A stretch of 64,000 bases of DNA from Chitinophaga lutea (lineage in GTDB: Bacteria > Bacteroidota > Bacteroidia > Chitinophagales > Chitinophagaceae): positions 1,054,001 to 1,118,000 of the forward strand of contig NZ_RPDH01000001.1 of the NCBI RefSeq assembly GCF_003813775.1, given 5' to 3'. A program made the translations under genes and the position numbers. The notes beneath the pieces are model-generated. The model saw only the letters and a program-made list of their open reading frames with translations, had not been told where the DNA came from and made no database searches. Every line of letters starts with the position of its first letter. Positions within the stretch are counted from its first letter, which is position 1. Shown here one piece after another: positions 8,930-16,331 of this stretch.

Positions 8930-9330
8930 AGCGTCGTGCTTGCAATAATATCCAGATCCAGTCGTGAAGGGCGATGGTAATGCTGTTTCTGGTGGATGGT
9001 TTCCCTGGTAAATTGATGAGACTGGCATGGTCGTTCAGGGGGATGGAGACAGAAGCCGCCAACTATGTTCAATCCCGTTGCGGTAGTCCACTAATTAGAT
9101 GCGATTGATGATTTCCTTCCAAGTAAATCGATCAGCCGGGCATCACATCTCTGGTGCAGGAAGTTCTAAGCTTAACCGCAATAACGTTCTATCCCGATGC
9201 GATAGTCAACGGATTAACAATCCCTGCAGTCAGGAATTTTCCTTCGGCGTGATAAAATTGATGAAACTGGTATGGCACCTCTCGCACGGGGAGATATCCC
9301 CCATCGCAGCGATCAAGGACTATTACCTTA
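8930..9330. repeat. Diverged tandem repeat array, ~120-bp period, in a 510-bp gene-free gap
   Basis: The gap 8845-9354 holds no credible gene. Two stretches match at a distance of 119 bp: 9072 (ATCCCGTTGCGGTAGTCCAC) and 9191 (ATCCCGATGCGATAGTCAAC). A second pair matches at 245 bp, about twice that period: 9011 (AATTGATGAGACTGG) and 9256 (AATTGATGAAACTGG). This suggests about three decayed units of ~120 bp. The array resembles, in period and in scattered motifs, the better preserved array at 12135-12700. Short frames run through it on both strands but show no protein-like features. Confidence 0.5.
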
Positions 9331-9354
9331 CTGCCTCCGTCGGCTCCAATGAAG

Positions 9355-10050
9355 CTACCGGTTAATGATCACCTCCGCACCCAGTGGTGTAGTTACGGAA
9401 TTGATAAGGCCGCGGGCATAGAATGTGTAAATCTTGCCTTCCGACAGGGGCACGCCCGGCCGTGAAAACACCACCATGTTGTCGGAGGCCCTTCTGACTT
9501 CAATCGTATAGGTGGCCGCCGCCACTGCCGTAAAGCCCTGGTTCTGGGTGCCGGTGGCCTGCGTTTCGAAGGAGCGGTTGGAGAAAACAGGTGTAAAGGT
9601 GCCGCCGCTCACATAACCGATGGTGACTGCGGGGGCGTCCGGCGCCAGATGGAAAAACCGGATGTGGGCTTTCCCGGCTTCGGTATTGGGGAATACGTCC
9701 TCCAGGAACAGCGTTTTGATCTTCACCCCGCTGTCGTACAAAAACATGGAATAACGTTTGTCCGCCGTCAGCTGGAGTTGCTGTTCCACCAGCACACCGC
9801 TGCCTCCCGCCGGGTTGGCCGTAAATTTCCGCTGGCCGGCATATGCGTCGAGATAGCCGGAGTTGGCGAGGTAATTAAACGGGATGTTGTTGACGCGCAG
9901 GCCGTCCATCGTGAGGTCGAGGCCGCTGTTGCCGGGCGATGCATGGGTGATCTGTAATTTGGAAAGTGGCACGTTCGGTGCATCGTCGTTGCTGCTGCAG
10001 GCGGTCAGTAATAAAAGTGCGCAGCAGCAGGAAAGCAGCAGGTTTTTCAT
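9355..10050 (-). CDS. DUF4397 domain lipoprotein
   Basis: This 231-residue protein begins with a lipoprotein signal peptide ending in the lipobox LLTAC, so it is probably anchored in the outer membrane or periplasmic face. The rest fits DUF4397: the phrase ITHASPGNSGLDLTMDG near residue 35, and the second-repeat phrase IRFFHLAPDAPAVTI near residue 130. These are two related Ig-like beta-sandwich units. The family's function is unknown; members are common secreted proteins in Bacteroidota. A TATCTTTT element lies about 22 bases upstream of the start. It is a single-gene unit. Confidence 0.82.
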   Translation of the reverse strand: MKNLLLSCCCALLLLTACSSNDDAPNVPLSKLQITHASPGNSGLDLTMDGLRVNNIPFNYLANSGYLDAYAGQRKFTANPAGGSGVLVEQQLQLTADKRYSMFLYDSGVKIKTLFLEDVFPNTEAGKAHIRFFHLAPDAPAVTIGYVSGGTFTPVFSNRSFETQATGTQNQGFTAVAAATYTIEVRRASDNMVVFSRPGVPLSEGKIYTFYARGLINSVTTPLGAEVIINR

Positions 10051-10161
10051 AATAAGGTGTTTAAAGATCCGGAAAAGATATGGGAAGAAATCAGGACATG
10101 CAGCTTAAACACCCCGTTGCCGGGATTGTTCATTTAAAACGGCTGCTGTATATTGTACCGT

Positions 10162-10611
10162 ATGAAAACGTTCATTCTGCTCATTTTATTCTCCTGCGGC
10201 GTTATGGTTGTTAAAGCTCAGTCGCCAACCCGCCCGGTGCTGAACCACCTTGCACTGTATGTGCAGGACCTGCAAAAGGCCACCACCTTTTACCGCGACC
10301 TGCTCGGCCTCGATACGATCCCCGAGCCCTTTCACGACGGCAAGCACACCTGGTTCGCCGTGGGCCCCGCCAGCCACCTGCACCTGATCGCCGGCGCAAA
10401 GGCAAAACAGCAGGGCGACCGTAATACACATATCTGTTTCAGCGTGCCTTCGGTGGAAGCATTCATTGCACGGCTTGATAAAGCCGGCATGGAATACATC
10501 AACTGGGCCGGTGAAAAAAAGAAGATCACACTGCGGGTAGACGGCGTCAAACAAATTTACCTCCAGGATCCGGACGGTTACTGGGTTGAAGTGAACGACG
10601 CCCGGAAATAA
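10162..10611 (+). CDS. Secreted VOC (glyoxalase/dioxygenase-fold) family protein
   Basis: The 149-residue product has a signal peptide (MKTFILLILFSCGVMVVKAQ) followed by a single vicinal-oxygen-chelate domain. The typical opening LNHLALYVQDLQKATTFYRDLLGL and the closing LQDPDGYWVEVND are visible. His in NHLAL and Glu in WVEV are the usual metal ligand positions. VOC proteins include glyoxalase I, dioxygenases and resistance proteins; an exported single-domain member cannot be assigned a substrate. The ATG at 10162 is chosen over a TTG three codons earlier. The gene converges on the SGNH hydrolase with a 4-bp gap. Confidence 0.82.
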   Translation: MKTFILLILFSCGVMVVKAQSPTRPVLNHLALYVQDLQKATTFYRDLLGLDTIPEPFHDGKHTWFAVGPASHLHLIAGAKAKQQGDRNTHICFSVPSVEAFIARLDKAGMEYINWAGEKKKITLRVDGVKQIYLQDPDGYWVEVNDARK

Positions 10612-10615
10612 CGGC

Positions 10616-11980
10616 TCAGTTTTTCTTCAGCACATATTCATGCGGCGCCGGCTTGTTCAGCAACGGCAGCGAATCCAGCGAATGCTGCCAGCGGCGGATC
10701 AAATCCGCTTCTTTCGGTTTGTTCTCCAGGTACGACACGAACATCTTCCTTACATTATCCGAGTCCGGTTTATGGGCATGGGCGGTATCATAAAAACGGC
10801 GCACCGTTTCCAGGTTGTTGCTACCCGGCAGGTTGTTGATGTAGCGGTGCTCGATGAGCCGCAGCGCGCGGATCTGTCCTTCGAGCTGCCAGCTTTTCTG
10901 CAGCAGGGCCTGTACCTTGAGCGCCTGCTGATATTGCGGCGCCTGCTGCAACAGCGCCAGGTTCAGCCCTCTTTCCAGTTCTCCCGAAAAAAAGGAGCCC
11001 ATCTCCACCCCATCGATCGTCAGCGTATAATTGCCGGGCACGAGGTAATTGAACTTCAGGATTTCGCGGTTCAGGTTTTCTGCGAACGGCACCAGTTCAA
11101 CGGCCGGCTGCTGATCCGCCCGCACGGGGAAGGGCAGCGATTTTTCAAGGGCGGTGAACCGGATCAGCCCGTCCTTCCTCGTGAAGTTCGTGATGGTGCA
11201 TTGCTGGCTCTTGGCCTGGCTCCCCTTTTCCGACTGATCAGCCGTAATATAGGCCACCGCAGCCGGCGCCATGATGGTTCTCAGGAATTCCCAGGCCATC
11301 AGCAGGTGGCCCACGCCGGCAGGATGCACACGGTCTTTGCTGATAAGGGTAGCGGTGGAATCCGTGGCCTGTACTTCCGCATTGAGCTTGGTGAGCATGG
11401 CCCAGTAATCGACCACCGTGAGGCTGTCTTTCGCCGCAAACTCCCTGACATATCCCGCGCAGACCTTTAATGCATCGTTGACGCCGAAGAGGTTGTTGCC
11501 GGCCATCTTGGACGTCTGATCGTAAATCGACGGTGTTTGCAGTACCACGCGGATACCTTTATTGTGGAAGATGCGGATGATACTGTCGAGGTTCCTGCGG
11601 TAAACGGCCAGCGCCGCCTGTTGTTTTTCCCTGATGCCCTCTTCATTTTTCCGTTTCGCATCATACAAAGGCCTGTTCACATCGTTCATGCCGATCATGA
11701 TTACGGCCCAGGTGGGTCGGTGAATGAGAATGTCATGGTCCATCCGGCGGAGAATTCCTCCCGTCACGTCGCCGGAAATGCCGCAGTTAAAAAACTGAAC
11801 GCCCAGTTGGGGATAGCGGGTGGCGTAATACAGCTGTATGTTATGCCAGTAGTCCCCGTTGTGGGTGATGCTGTTACCCACAAAACAAACGCGGTCGCCT
11901 TTTTTGAAGAATTGTGCGGGGGAAGAAAACCCGCAAGCCAGGAGCAATATGACCAGACTCCAGTATTTGATCGATTTCAT
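10616..11980 (-). CDS. Secreted SGNH/GDSL-family esterase
   Basis: This 454-residue exported protein has a signal peptide ending near SSPAQ. It then shows the four SGNH blocks: VCFVGNSITHNGDYW (nucleophile Ser; a GDSL variant), NCGISGD (block II Gly), MIGMNDV (block III Asn) and DRVHPAG (block V Asp and His). The domain spans about residues 25-240; the C-terminal half is an unassigned extension. Bacteroidota enzymes of this type often deacetylate plant polysaccharides such as rhamnogalacturonan or xylan, which would suit the nearby GH105 gene, but the substrate is inference. The ATG at 11980 is preferred over an upstream TTG because it gives a normal signal peptide. Confidence 0.85.
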   Translation of the reverse strand: MKSIKYWSLVILLLACGFSSPAQFFKKGDRVCFVGNSITHNGDYWHNIQLYYATRYPQLGVQFFNCGISGDVTGGILRRMDHDILIHRPTWAVIMIGMNDVNRPLYDAKRKNEEGIREKQQAALAVYRRNLDSIIRIFHNKGIRVVLQTPSIYDQTSKMAGNNLFGVNDALKVCAGYVREFAAKDSLTVVDYWAMLTKLNAEVQATDSTATLISKDRVHPAGVGHLLMAWEFLRTIMAPAAVAYITADQSEKGSQAKSQQCTITNFTRKDGLIRFTALEKSLPFPVRADQQPAVELVPFAENLNREILKFNYLVPGNYTLTIDGVEMGSFFSGELERGLNLALLQQAPQYQQALKVQALLQKSWQLEGQIRALRLIEHRYINNLPGSNNLETVRRFYDTAHAHKPDSDNVRKMFVSYLENKPKEADLIRRWQHSLDSLPLLNKPAPHEYVLKKN

Positions 11981-12134
11981 GTTTCCGGTTTCTCGGTACA
12001 AAATAGAAAATTATGTGTATCGGAGGAATATAAAATCGTTATTCAGGAGGAACAGGACCGGTCGCCGCCTGACGGCAGACCAAAGGCCGGTCCGAACAGC
12101 GGGCAGACTTCCTCCCGTGCCGGCCACACATCCA

Positions 12135-12700
12135 ACCGTTGATGAGAGGTACGGCGGATGCATGTCTTTGATGACGGTAGTAGCGGCCTGTTCGATGAGT
12201 AGGGATCGGTTCAAATTAAACAAAGCTCTCTCCGAAGCAGGGCAGGCAGACGACGGTTGATGAGAGAAATGGAGGAATGCATGCCTTTTGTAACGGCGAA
12301 TGGGGCCTGTTCTACGAGTAGATGAACCGGTTCAAATAATGAATTCCCTCTCAGGAGCGAGGGCGGGCGAACGACCGTTGATGAGAGAAATGGCGGGATG
12401 CATGCCCTTTGTAAAGGTGAAAGAGGCTTATTCAACGAGCAGATGAACCAGTTCAAATAAAGAATGTCCTTCTCTGGAGCGAGACCGGCAGGTGACCATT
12501 GATAAGAGAAATGACGGGATGCATGCCTTTGATAATGGTAGACCAGGTTGGCTCTATGAGGCAGATGGGCCAGTTCAAATACAATACAGCCTCTCCGAAG
12601 CGAGCCCGGGAGGGCCACCGTTGGCGAGAGATGCGGCGGGATGCGTGTCTTTTCTGACGGCAATAACGGTCTGTTGCATCAGGCCGGCATACAGCAGCGA
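12135..12700. repeat. Tandem array of ~118-122-bp imperfect repeats (about 4.5 units)
   Basis: Unit starts, marked by a conserved GTTGATGAGAG-like phrase, fall at about 12138, 12256, 12377, 12498 and 12620, giving periods of 118, 121, 121 and 122 bp. Each unit carries, in order, TTGATGAGAG, a GGATGCATGCCTTT-like box, a GATGAACCGGTTCAAAT-like box and a CTCTCCGGAGCGAG-like box. The last unit is cut short near 12690. It fills most of the gene-free gap 11981-13026. Open frames on the minus strand cross the units but change frame between them because the period is not a multiple of three, so I do not call them genes. Confidence 0.85.
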
Positions 12701-12798
12701 CGAACAAAAAGGGACATCACATTTACAACCCGGATTAATTAGCAGATAGCCGCTAGTGACAACAAAAGGCCGTAGCACTTAGAACCGCCGCGACCGGG

Positions 12799-12875
12799 CA
12801 AAAAAAATGCGCATCGGGGAATGCGCATTCACTAAAGGGAGTGGGAAAACAAACAGTTTAATTATTCAGACTAGC
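12799..12875 (-). ncRNA. Candidate small RNA (~75 nt) with its own promoter and terminator
   Basis: On the minus strand a perfect -7 element (TACTTTTG, 12880-12887) is followed about 50 bases later by a strong intrinsic terminator, with no start codon leading a credible frame between them. The predicted transcript would run from near 12875 to the T-run at 12800. It lies divergently upstream of the GH105 gene. No -33 TTTG was found at the ideal spacing and no known RNA family is recognised, so this is a prediction only. Confidence 0.4.
12800..12829 (-). terminator. Intrinsic terminator on the minus strand, with no protein gene in front of it
   Basis: A 9-bp perfect stem (AATGCGCAT with ATGCGCATT), a 6-base loop and then eight T residues on the minus strand form a textbook terminator. 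No minus-strand protein gene ends here, which is the main reason for proposing the small RNA. Confidence 0.75.
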
Positions 12876-12879
12876 AACA

Positions 12880-12887
12880 CAAAAGTA
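12880..12887 (-). promoter_or_regulatory. -7 element TACTTTTG for the candidate small RNA
   Basis: This is a full match to TAnnTTTG on the minus strand, placed about 50 bp before the orphan terminator. No matching -33 element is obvious. Confidence 0.4.
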
Positions 12888-12980
12888 GGCCGCACCCACC
12901 GGAAAAACACCAGTAAAACCGCTGATTTCCAACAATGCGTGTTTCTACGCACCCCTATTTCGGGAGGCGTTTGTATTTGA

Positions 12981-12992
12981 GCAAACGTTTGC
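12981..12992. promoter_or_regulatory. LacI-family-type operator upstream of GH105
   Basis: GCAAACGTTTGC is a perfect 12-bp palindrome of the kind bound by LacI/GalR/CcpA-family regulators. It lies 34 bp before the GH105 start and one base after a near -7 element (TGTATTTG, 12972-12979), so bound protein would sit on the transcription start. Related sites lie at 21649 and 21779. No LacI-family gene is in the window. Confidence 0.65.
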
Positions 12993-13026
12993 ATAACTTG
13001 GTAGCAGTAAAATTCCAGTTCACGAT

Positions 13027-14163
13027 ATGAAAACAAACACCTTCTTTCATGGCCTTGCAGCGGCGGCCATGCTTTTTTCCGCTGCCGCCGCCCATGCCCA
13101 GTCCGGCGACCTGAAGAAATTTCCCAAAGGCGCCACTCCCGAAGAAATAGGCCAGCGCATCGCCAGCCGGTTTGTGGCATCCCCGCATCCCAACTTCGGC
13201 CGCCCCGTGCCGCCGAGGGTGATCACTTACCCGGAAACCTGCACCTGGTACGGCGCACTCACTTTTGCCAAAGAGCGGAACGACAAAGCCCTGCTGCAAC
13301 AACTTGCCGCCCGCTTCGAACCGCTGTTAGGCGCGCGCGACACCCTGATCCCCATCCCCGATCACGTGGACTACACCGTGTTCGGTTCCGTGCCGCTGGA
13401 GCTGTACCAGCAAACGAAAGATCCACGCTACCTCGCCATCGGTAAACGCATGGCCGACAAGCAGTGGGGCCCGCCCGAAGGGAAACGTGTTACCGAAGCC
13501 TCTCACCGCTTTTATAACAAAGGATATTCCTGGCAAACGCGCTTGTGGATAGACGATATGTTTATGATCACCGCCGTTCAGTCGCAGGCTACCCGCGCTA
13601 CCGGCGCCCGTTCTTACATCGACAAGGCGGCCAACGAGATGGTGTTTTACCTTGACTCCCTGCAGAAGCCCAACGGCCTCTTCTACCATTCCCCGGATGT
13701 GCCTTACTTCTGGGGCCGCGGTAATGGCTGGATGGCAGCCGGCATGAGCGAGCTGCTGCGCTCCGTGCCGAAAGACAACCCGAACTATCCCCGCATCATG
13801 GCCGCCTATAAAACGATGATGGCCAGCCTGCTGAAATACCAGGCCGAAGACGGCATGTGGCGGCAGCTGATCGACGATCCGCAGTCGTGGCCGGAAACAT
13901 CCTGCACCGGCATGTTCACCTTCGCCATGATCACCGGCGTCAAAAACGGCTGGCTCGATGCGAAGACTTATGGCCCCGCCGCCCGGAAGGCCTGGCTGAA
14001 GCTGATCACTTATATCAATGCGGAAAACGACATTACCGATGTGTGCGAAGGCACCAACGCCAAAAACAACCATCAGTATTACCTCGACCGCAAACGCCTC
14101 ACCGGCGATATGCACGGACAGGCGCCGTTGCTCTGGTGCGCCACCGCTCTGCTGAGAAAATAA
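13027..14163 (+). CDS. Glycoside hydrolase family 105 (unsaturated rhamnogalacturonyl/glucuronyl hydrolase)
   Basis: This enzyme removes the 4,5-unsaturated uronic acid left at the non-reducing end of oligosaccharides after polysaccharide lyase action, as in pectin or ulvan breakdown. The 378-residue protein has a signal peptide ending AHAQ at residue 25, so it acts in the periplasm or outside. The (alpha/alpha)6 barrel motifs are YSWQTRLWIDDMFM (residues 168-180, with the catalytic-type Asp pair 176-177), YFWGRGNGWMAAGM (about 236) and the closing HGQAPLLW. A LacI-type operator precedes the gene and a strong terminator follows it, so it is monocistronic and probably sugar-induced. Confidence 0.92.
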   Translation: MKTNTFFHGLAAAAMLFSAAAAHAQSGDLKKFPKGATPEEIGQRIASRFVASPHPNFGRPVPPRVITYPETCTWYGALTFAKERNDKALLQQLAARFEPLLGARDTLIPIPDHVDYTVFGSVPLELYQQTKDPRYLAIGKRMADKQWGPPEGKRVTEASHRFYNKGYSWQTRLWIDDMFMITAVQSQATRATGARSYIDKAANEMVFYLDSLQKPNGLFYHSPDVPYFWGRGNGWMAAGMSELLRSVPKDNPNYPRIMAAYKTMMASLLKYQAEDGMWRQLIDDPQSWPETSCTGMFTFAMITGVKNGWLDAKTYGPAARKAWLKLITYINAENDITDVCEGTNAKNNHQYYLDRKRLTGDMHGQAPLLWCATALLRK

Positions 14164-14181
14164 CCGACCGTGATAAAAAAC

Positions 14182-14213
14182 AAAAGGCGTTCCCTGTCAG
14201 GAACGCCTTTTTT
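14182..14213 (+). terminator. Intrinsic terminator after GH105
   Basis: A 12-bp stem (AAAAGGCGTTCC with GGAACGCCTTTT) with a 6-base loop runs into a T-tract 18 bp after the GH105 stop codon. Confidence 0.9.
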
Positions 14214-14262
14214 AATAGAGATATGTACCGCCTTGTTGCCCATAACAGTCACCGTATCCCGT

Positions 14263-14985
14263 TTATTTTTCCGTTACTTCAATACAATATGTCGCGCAGC
14301 GCCAGATGGCCTCGAAAGGTTTGCCGTGATGGTCGCCGCCTTTCTTTTCCGTTTTTGCCACTTCCACCATGTATCGGCCGGGCCAGAGGGGTGTGAAGGC
14401 TGCCGTGCCGGTGCTGTCTGTGTACAGTTTTTTGATCCAGCCGTTCGGTGCGATCACCTCCACCTCACTGGAGCCGGCGGGTGCCTGATCTGCCTGTACG
14501 CCGAGTTTGATGCGCTCATTCACTTTGTATTTGGCGCGGGCGGCGGTTTCCACTTTCAGGGGGTTGGCATTGGTCTTGCCGGCACCATCACCGGGCGTAT
14601 TGCCTACCAGCACGGCCGCGCTGGAATGGTAATCGAGGCGGCTGCCGTGGTAAACGTCTTTCACCGCATGGATCATCACAACGGTGTATACGCCGTCCGA
14701 TTCAGGGGTGAAGAAAGCTTTGTAATGGTCTTTCCCGGGTGTGGAAGTGAGGGGAATGACTATTTTATCCGGGGTGATCACCGACAGGGTGTATGCTTTG
14801 GTATCGGAGAACCATTTATCGAGCGGGGAAATATCCTTGTCGCCGAACTCCCCCCAGAACACCCGGACTTCCTGCGGCTGTCCTTTTTTGCCGGTGGGGC
14901 TGGTTTCAATCCAGAGGGCGTGGGCGGAGACACGGAAACCGGCCAGTACCAGTATCGCTGCAATCATCAATGATCTGTAATGCAT
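14263..14985 (-). CDS. DUF4198 domain secreted protein
   Basis: This 240-residue protein has a signal peptide ending VSAHA and continues HALWIETS, the usual beginning of DUF4198 proteins, where a His follows directly after cleavage. The family is an extracytoplasmic protein group often found near metal-uptake systems, and has been proposed to act in nickel or cobalt uptake. His-rich spots (KGGDHHGKP near the C-terminus, HAVKDVYHGSRLDYHSS mid-protein) would suit metal binding, but no transporter is adjacent here. A second beta domain (residues 150-215) resembles the carrier-type Ig folds seen in such proteins. A perfect -7 element lies about 19 bases before the start. Confidence 0.78.
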   Translation of the reverse strand: MHYRSLMIAAILVLAGFRVSAHALWIETSPTGKKGQPQEVRVFWGEFGDKDISPLDKWFSDTKAYTLSVITPDKIVIPLTSTPGKDHYKAFFTPESDGVYTVVMIHAVKDVYHGSRLDYHSSAAVLVGNTPGDGAGKTNANPLKVETAARAKYKVNERIKLGVQADQAPAGSSEVEVIAPNGWIKKLYTDSTGTAAFTPLWPGRYMVEVAKTEKKGGDHHGKPFEAIWRCATYCIEVTEK

Positions 14986-15004
14986 TGTATCTTATTTTTT
15001 GCGA

Positions 15005-15012
15005 CAAATGTA
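15005..15012 (-). promoter_or_regulatory. -7 element TACATTTG of the DUF4198 gene
   Basis: TACATTTG on the minus strand fully matches TAnnTTTG. A TTGC lies about 19 bases upstream as a possible -33. It predicts a leader of about 15 bases. Confidence 0.6.
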
Positions 15013-15169
15013 GCCGGCGGCGGCAGGGGCGGCAACTCCAATCGGAAATTTCATTTACGCGATAGGGAAAATCAGCAGCTGGCCTGCTATTTGCTCCTGA
15101 ATTGGGAATATTGCATAATTTAGTGATACTGACATACGTTATATACATCCAGCTATAAATCAATCTTGC

Positions 15170-16264
15170 ATGAAACGGTTCCTTTTATTCCTCTTATTCG
15201 CGTTCCCCGCGGTTGCCAGCGCCCAGAAGCTGTCTGAGTCCGCCGTGGAGGACATTTCTGCTAAAATGGCCACACAATTCCAGCGCAGGAACGACCCCGC
15301 CCTGGTGTTTGTGACGGAGCAGATGAGCAGATCTGGGTCAGGGGGGCTGGAAGTGGACAAAACCATGATGGAGCTCAAAAAAGACCCGGCGGCCCTCGAT
15401 GCGGCGCTGAAATTCCTCTACCAGTACAGCGACTGTAACCGCCAGACCCTCATCGCCAATCTGCGCGCCATGAATGTGAGCTCGGGCAACGTGTTCCCGC
15501 TGGCAACTTACATCGTGAATAAAAACAAGAACGAAGCCAAAACGCTGCAGGAAGAAAAAGCCGAACTGATCCGCATCGGCGCCATCCCTCAGGTCACTTC
15601 AGTGATGGTAGCGCCTCCCGCCAGTCAGCCCGCCGTGATCAACACCAATGCATTACCGCCTGCTGCCAATACGCCCGGCACCACGCAACCCGCTGCTGCC
15701 GCAACCACAACTACAGCACCCGCTACATCGGCCGCACCGGTGGAAGATACCCGCAACTGGGAAGTGCGTAGTGTGTTCTCCATCACCAAACCCGACGAAC
15801 TGGCCACGCTCTATGGCAAAGAAAACCTCGAGCTCCGCGATGCCACAGGCCTCGACGGCAATGATGCCGGCAAGGCCTGGTATGTGTACCCGGATACGGA
15901 AAATGAGATGCAGGTGATTTTTAATGCCGACTCTTCCAAAACCATCATCTTCACACAGGAACGCTCCAAATGGAAATCGCCTTTCGGCATCAAACCCGGC
16001 GACCCGATTGAAAAAGTAAATAAAGTCAATGCCCGCGCCTTCCGCGTGAATGGTTTCGAATGGACGAACGGCGGGGTGGTAGACAGCTGGGAAGGCGGCG
16101 CCATGGATAAAAAAGGCGTGCAGATCCTTTTCCGCGCCGTCAACAGCGGCGACCCGAAACTGTACGATCAGTTTACGGGTGAAAAGAAATTCCGCTCCGA
16201 CAATGCCTCGCTCAAAAAGCTCGGCGTGATCGTGGAGAAAGTCGTTTTCCGAACTTACCAATAA
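15170..16264 (+). CDS. Secreted protein of unknown function with Ala/Thr/Pro linker
   Basis: This 364-residue protein has a signal peptide (MKRFLLFLLFAFPAVASAQ). Two domains are joined by a low-complexity linker rich in Ala, Thr and Pro at about residues 145-195. The N-terminal domain (20-140) is predicted helical and has a single Cys in YQYSDCNRQ. The C-terminal domain (200-364) is beta-rich, with WYVYPDTENEMQVIFNAD and WKSPFGIKPGDPIEKVNK, wording similar to domains that read a starting offset for a periplasmic lipid or peptide binder. I do not recognise a family. A terminator follows immediately, so it is transcribed alone. Confidence 0.65.
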   Translation: MKRFLLFLLFAFPAVASAQKLSESAVEDISAKMATQFQRRNDPALVFVTEQMSRSGSGGLEVDKTMMELKKDPAALDAALKFLYQYSDCNRQTLIANLRAMNVSSGNVFPLATYIVNKNKNEAKTLQEEKAELIRIGAIPQVTSVMVAPPASQPAVINTNALPPAANTPGTTQPAAAATTTTAPATSAAPVEDTRNWEVRSVFSITKPDELATLYGKENLELRDATGLDGNDAGKAWYVYPDTENEMQVIFNADSSKTIIFTQERSKWKSPFGIKPGDPIEKVNKVNARAFRVNGFEWTNGGVVDSWEGGAMDKKGVQILFRAVNSGDPKLYDQFTGEKKFRSDNASLKKLGVIVEKVVFRTYQ

Positions 16265-16284
16265 TTGTTATAGATCGATGAAAG

Positions 16285-16306
16285 CCCCGGCACTTGCCGG
16301 GGTTTT
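16285..16306 (+). terminator. Intrinsic terminator after the unknown secreted protein
   Basis: The stem CCCCGGC with GCCGGGG and an ACTT loop is followed by TTTTCGTTTTG. It starts 20 bp after the stop codon and ends before the ClC start, which supports the later ClC start at 16332 rather than the ATG at 16278, which lies ahead of the hairpin. Confidence 0.85.
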
Positions 16307-16331
16307 CGTTTTGTATGCGTATTTTAGGGCC

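Noticed and set aside
9099..9365. An 88-codon plus-strand frame in the gap before the DUF4397 gene
   Set aside because: It crosses the decayed repeat array, has no signal or domain features, and runs into the 3' end of the DUF4397 gene.
12211..12215. tRNA gene suggested by GGTTCAAAT in the repeat units
   Set aside because: Only the T-arm-like string is present; no acceptor stem, anticodon arm or CCA end can be formed around it.
12135..12700. CRISPR array
   Set aside because: Units are ~120 bp with diverged sequence throughout and no pattern of short identical repeats separated by unique spacers; no cas genes are nearby.
12211..12778. Minus-strand open frames of 67-150 codons through the 12.1-12.7 kb region
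   Set aside because: They run through the ~120-bp repeats in different frames in different units, so their likeness to each other comes from the DNA repeat rather than from selection on protein.
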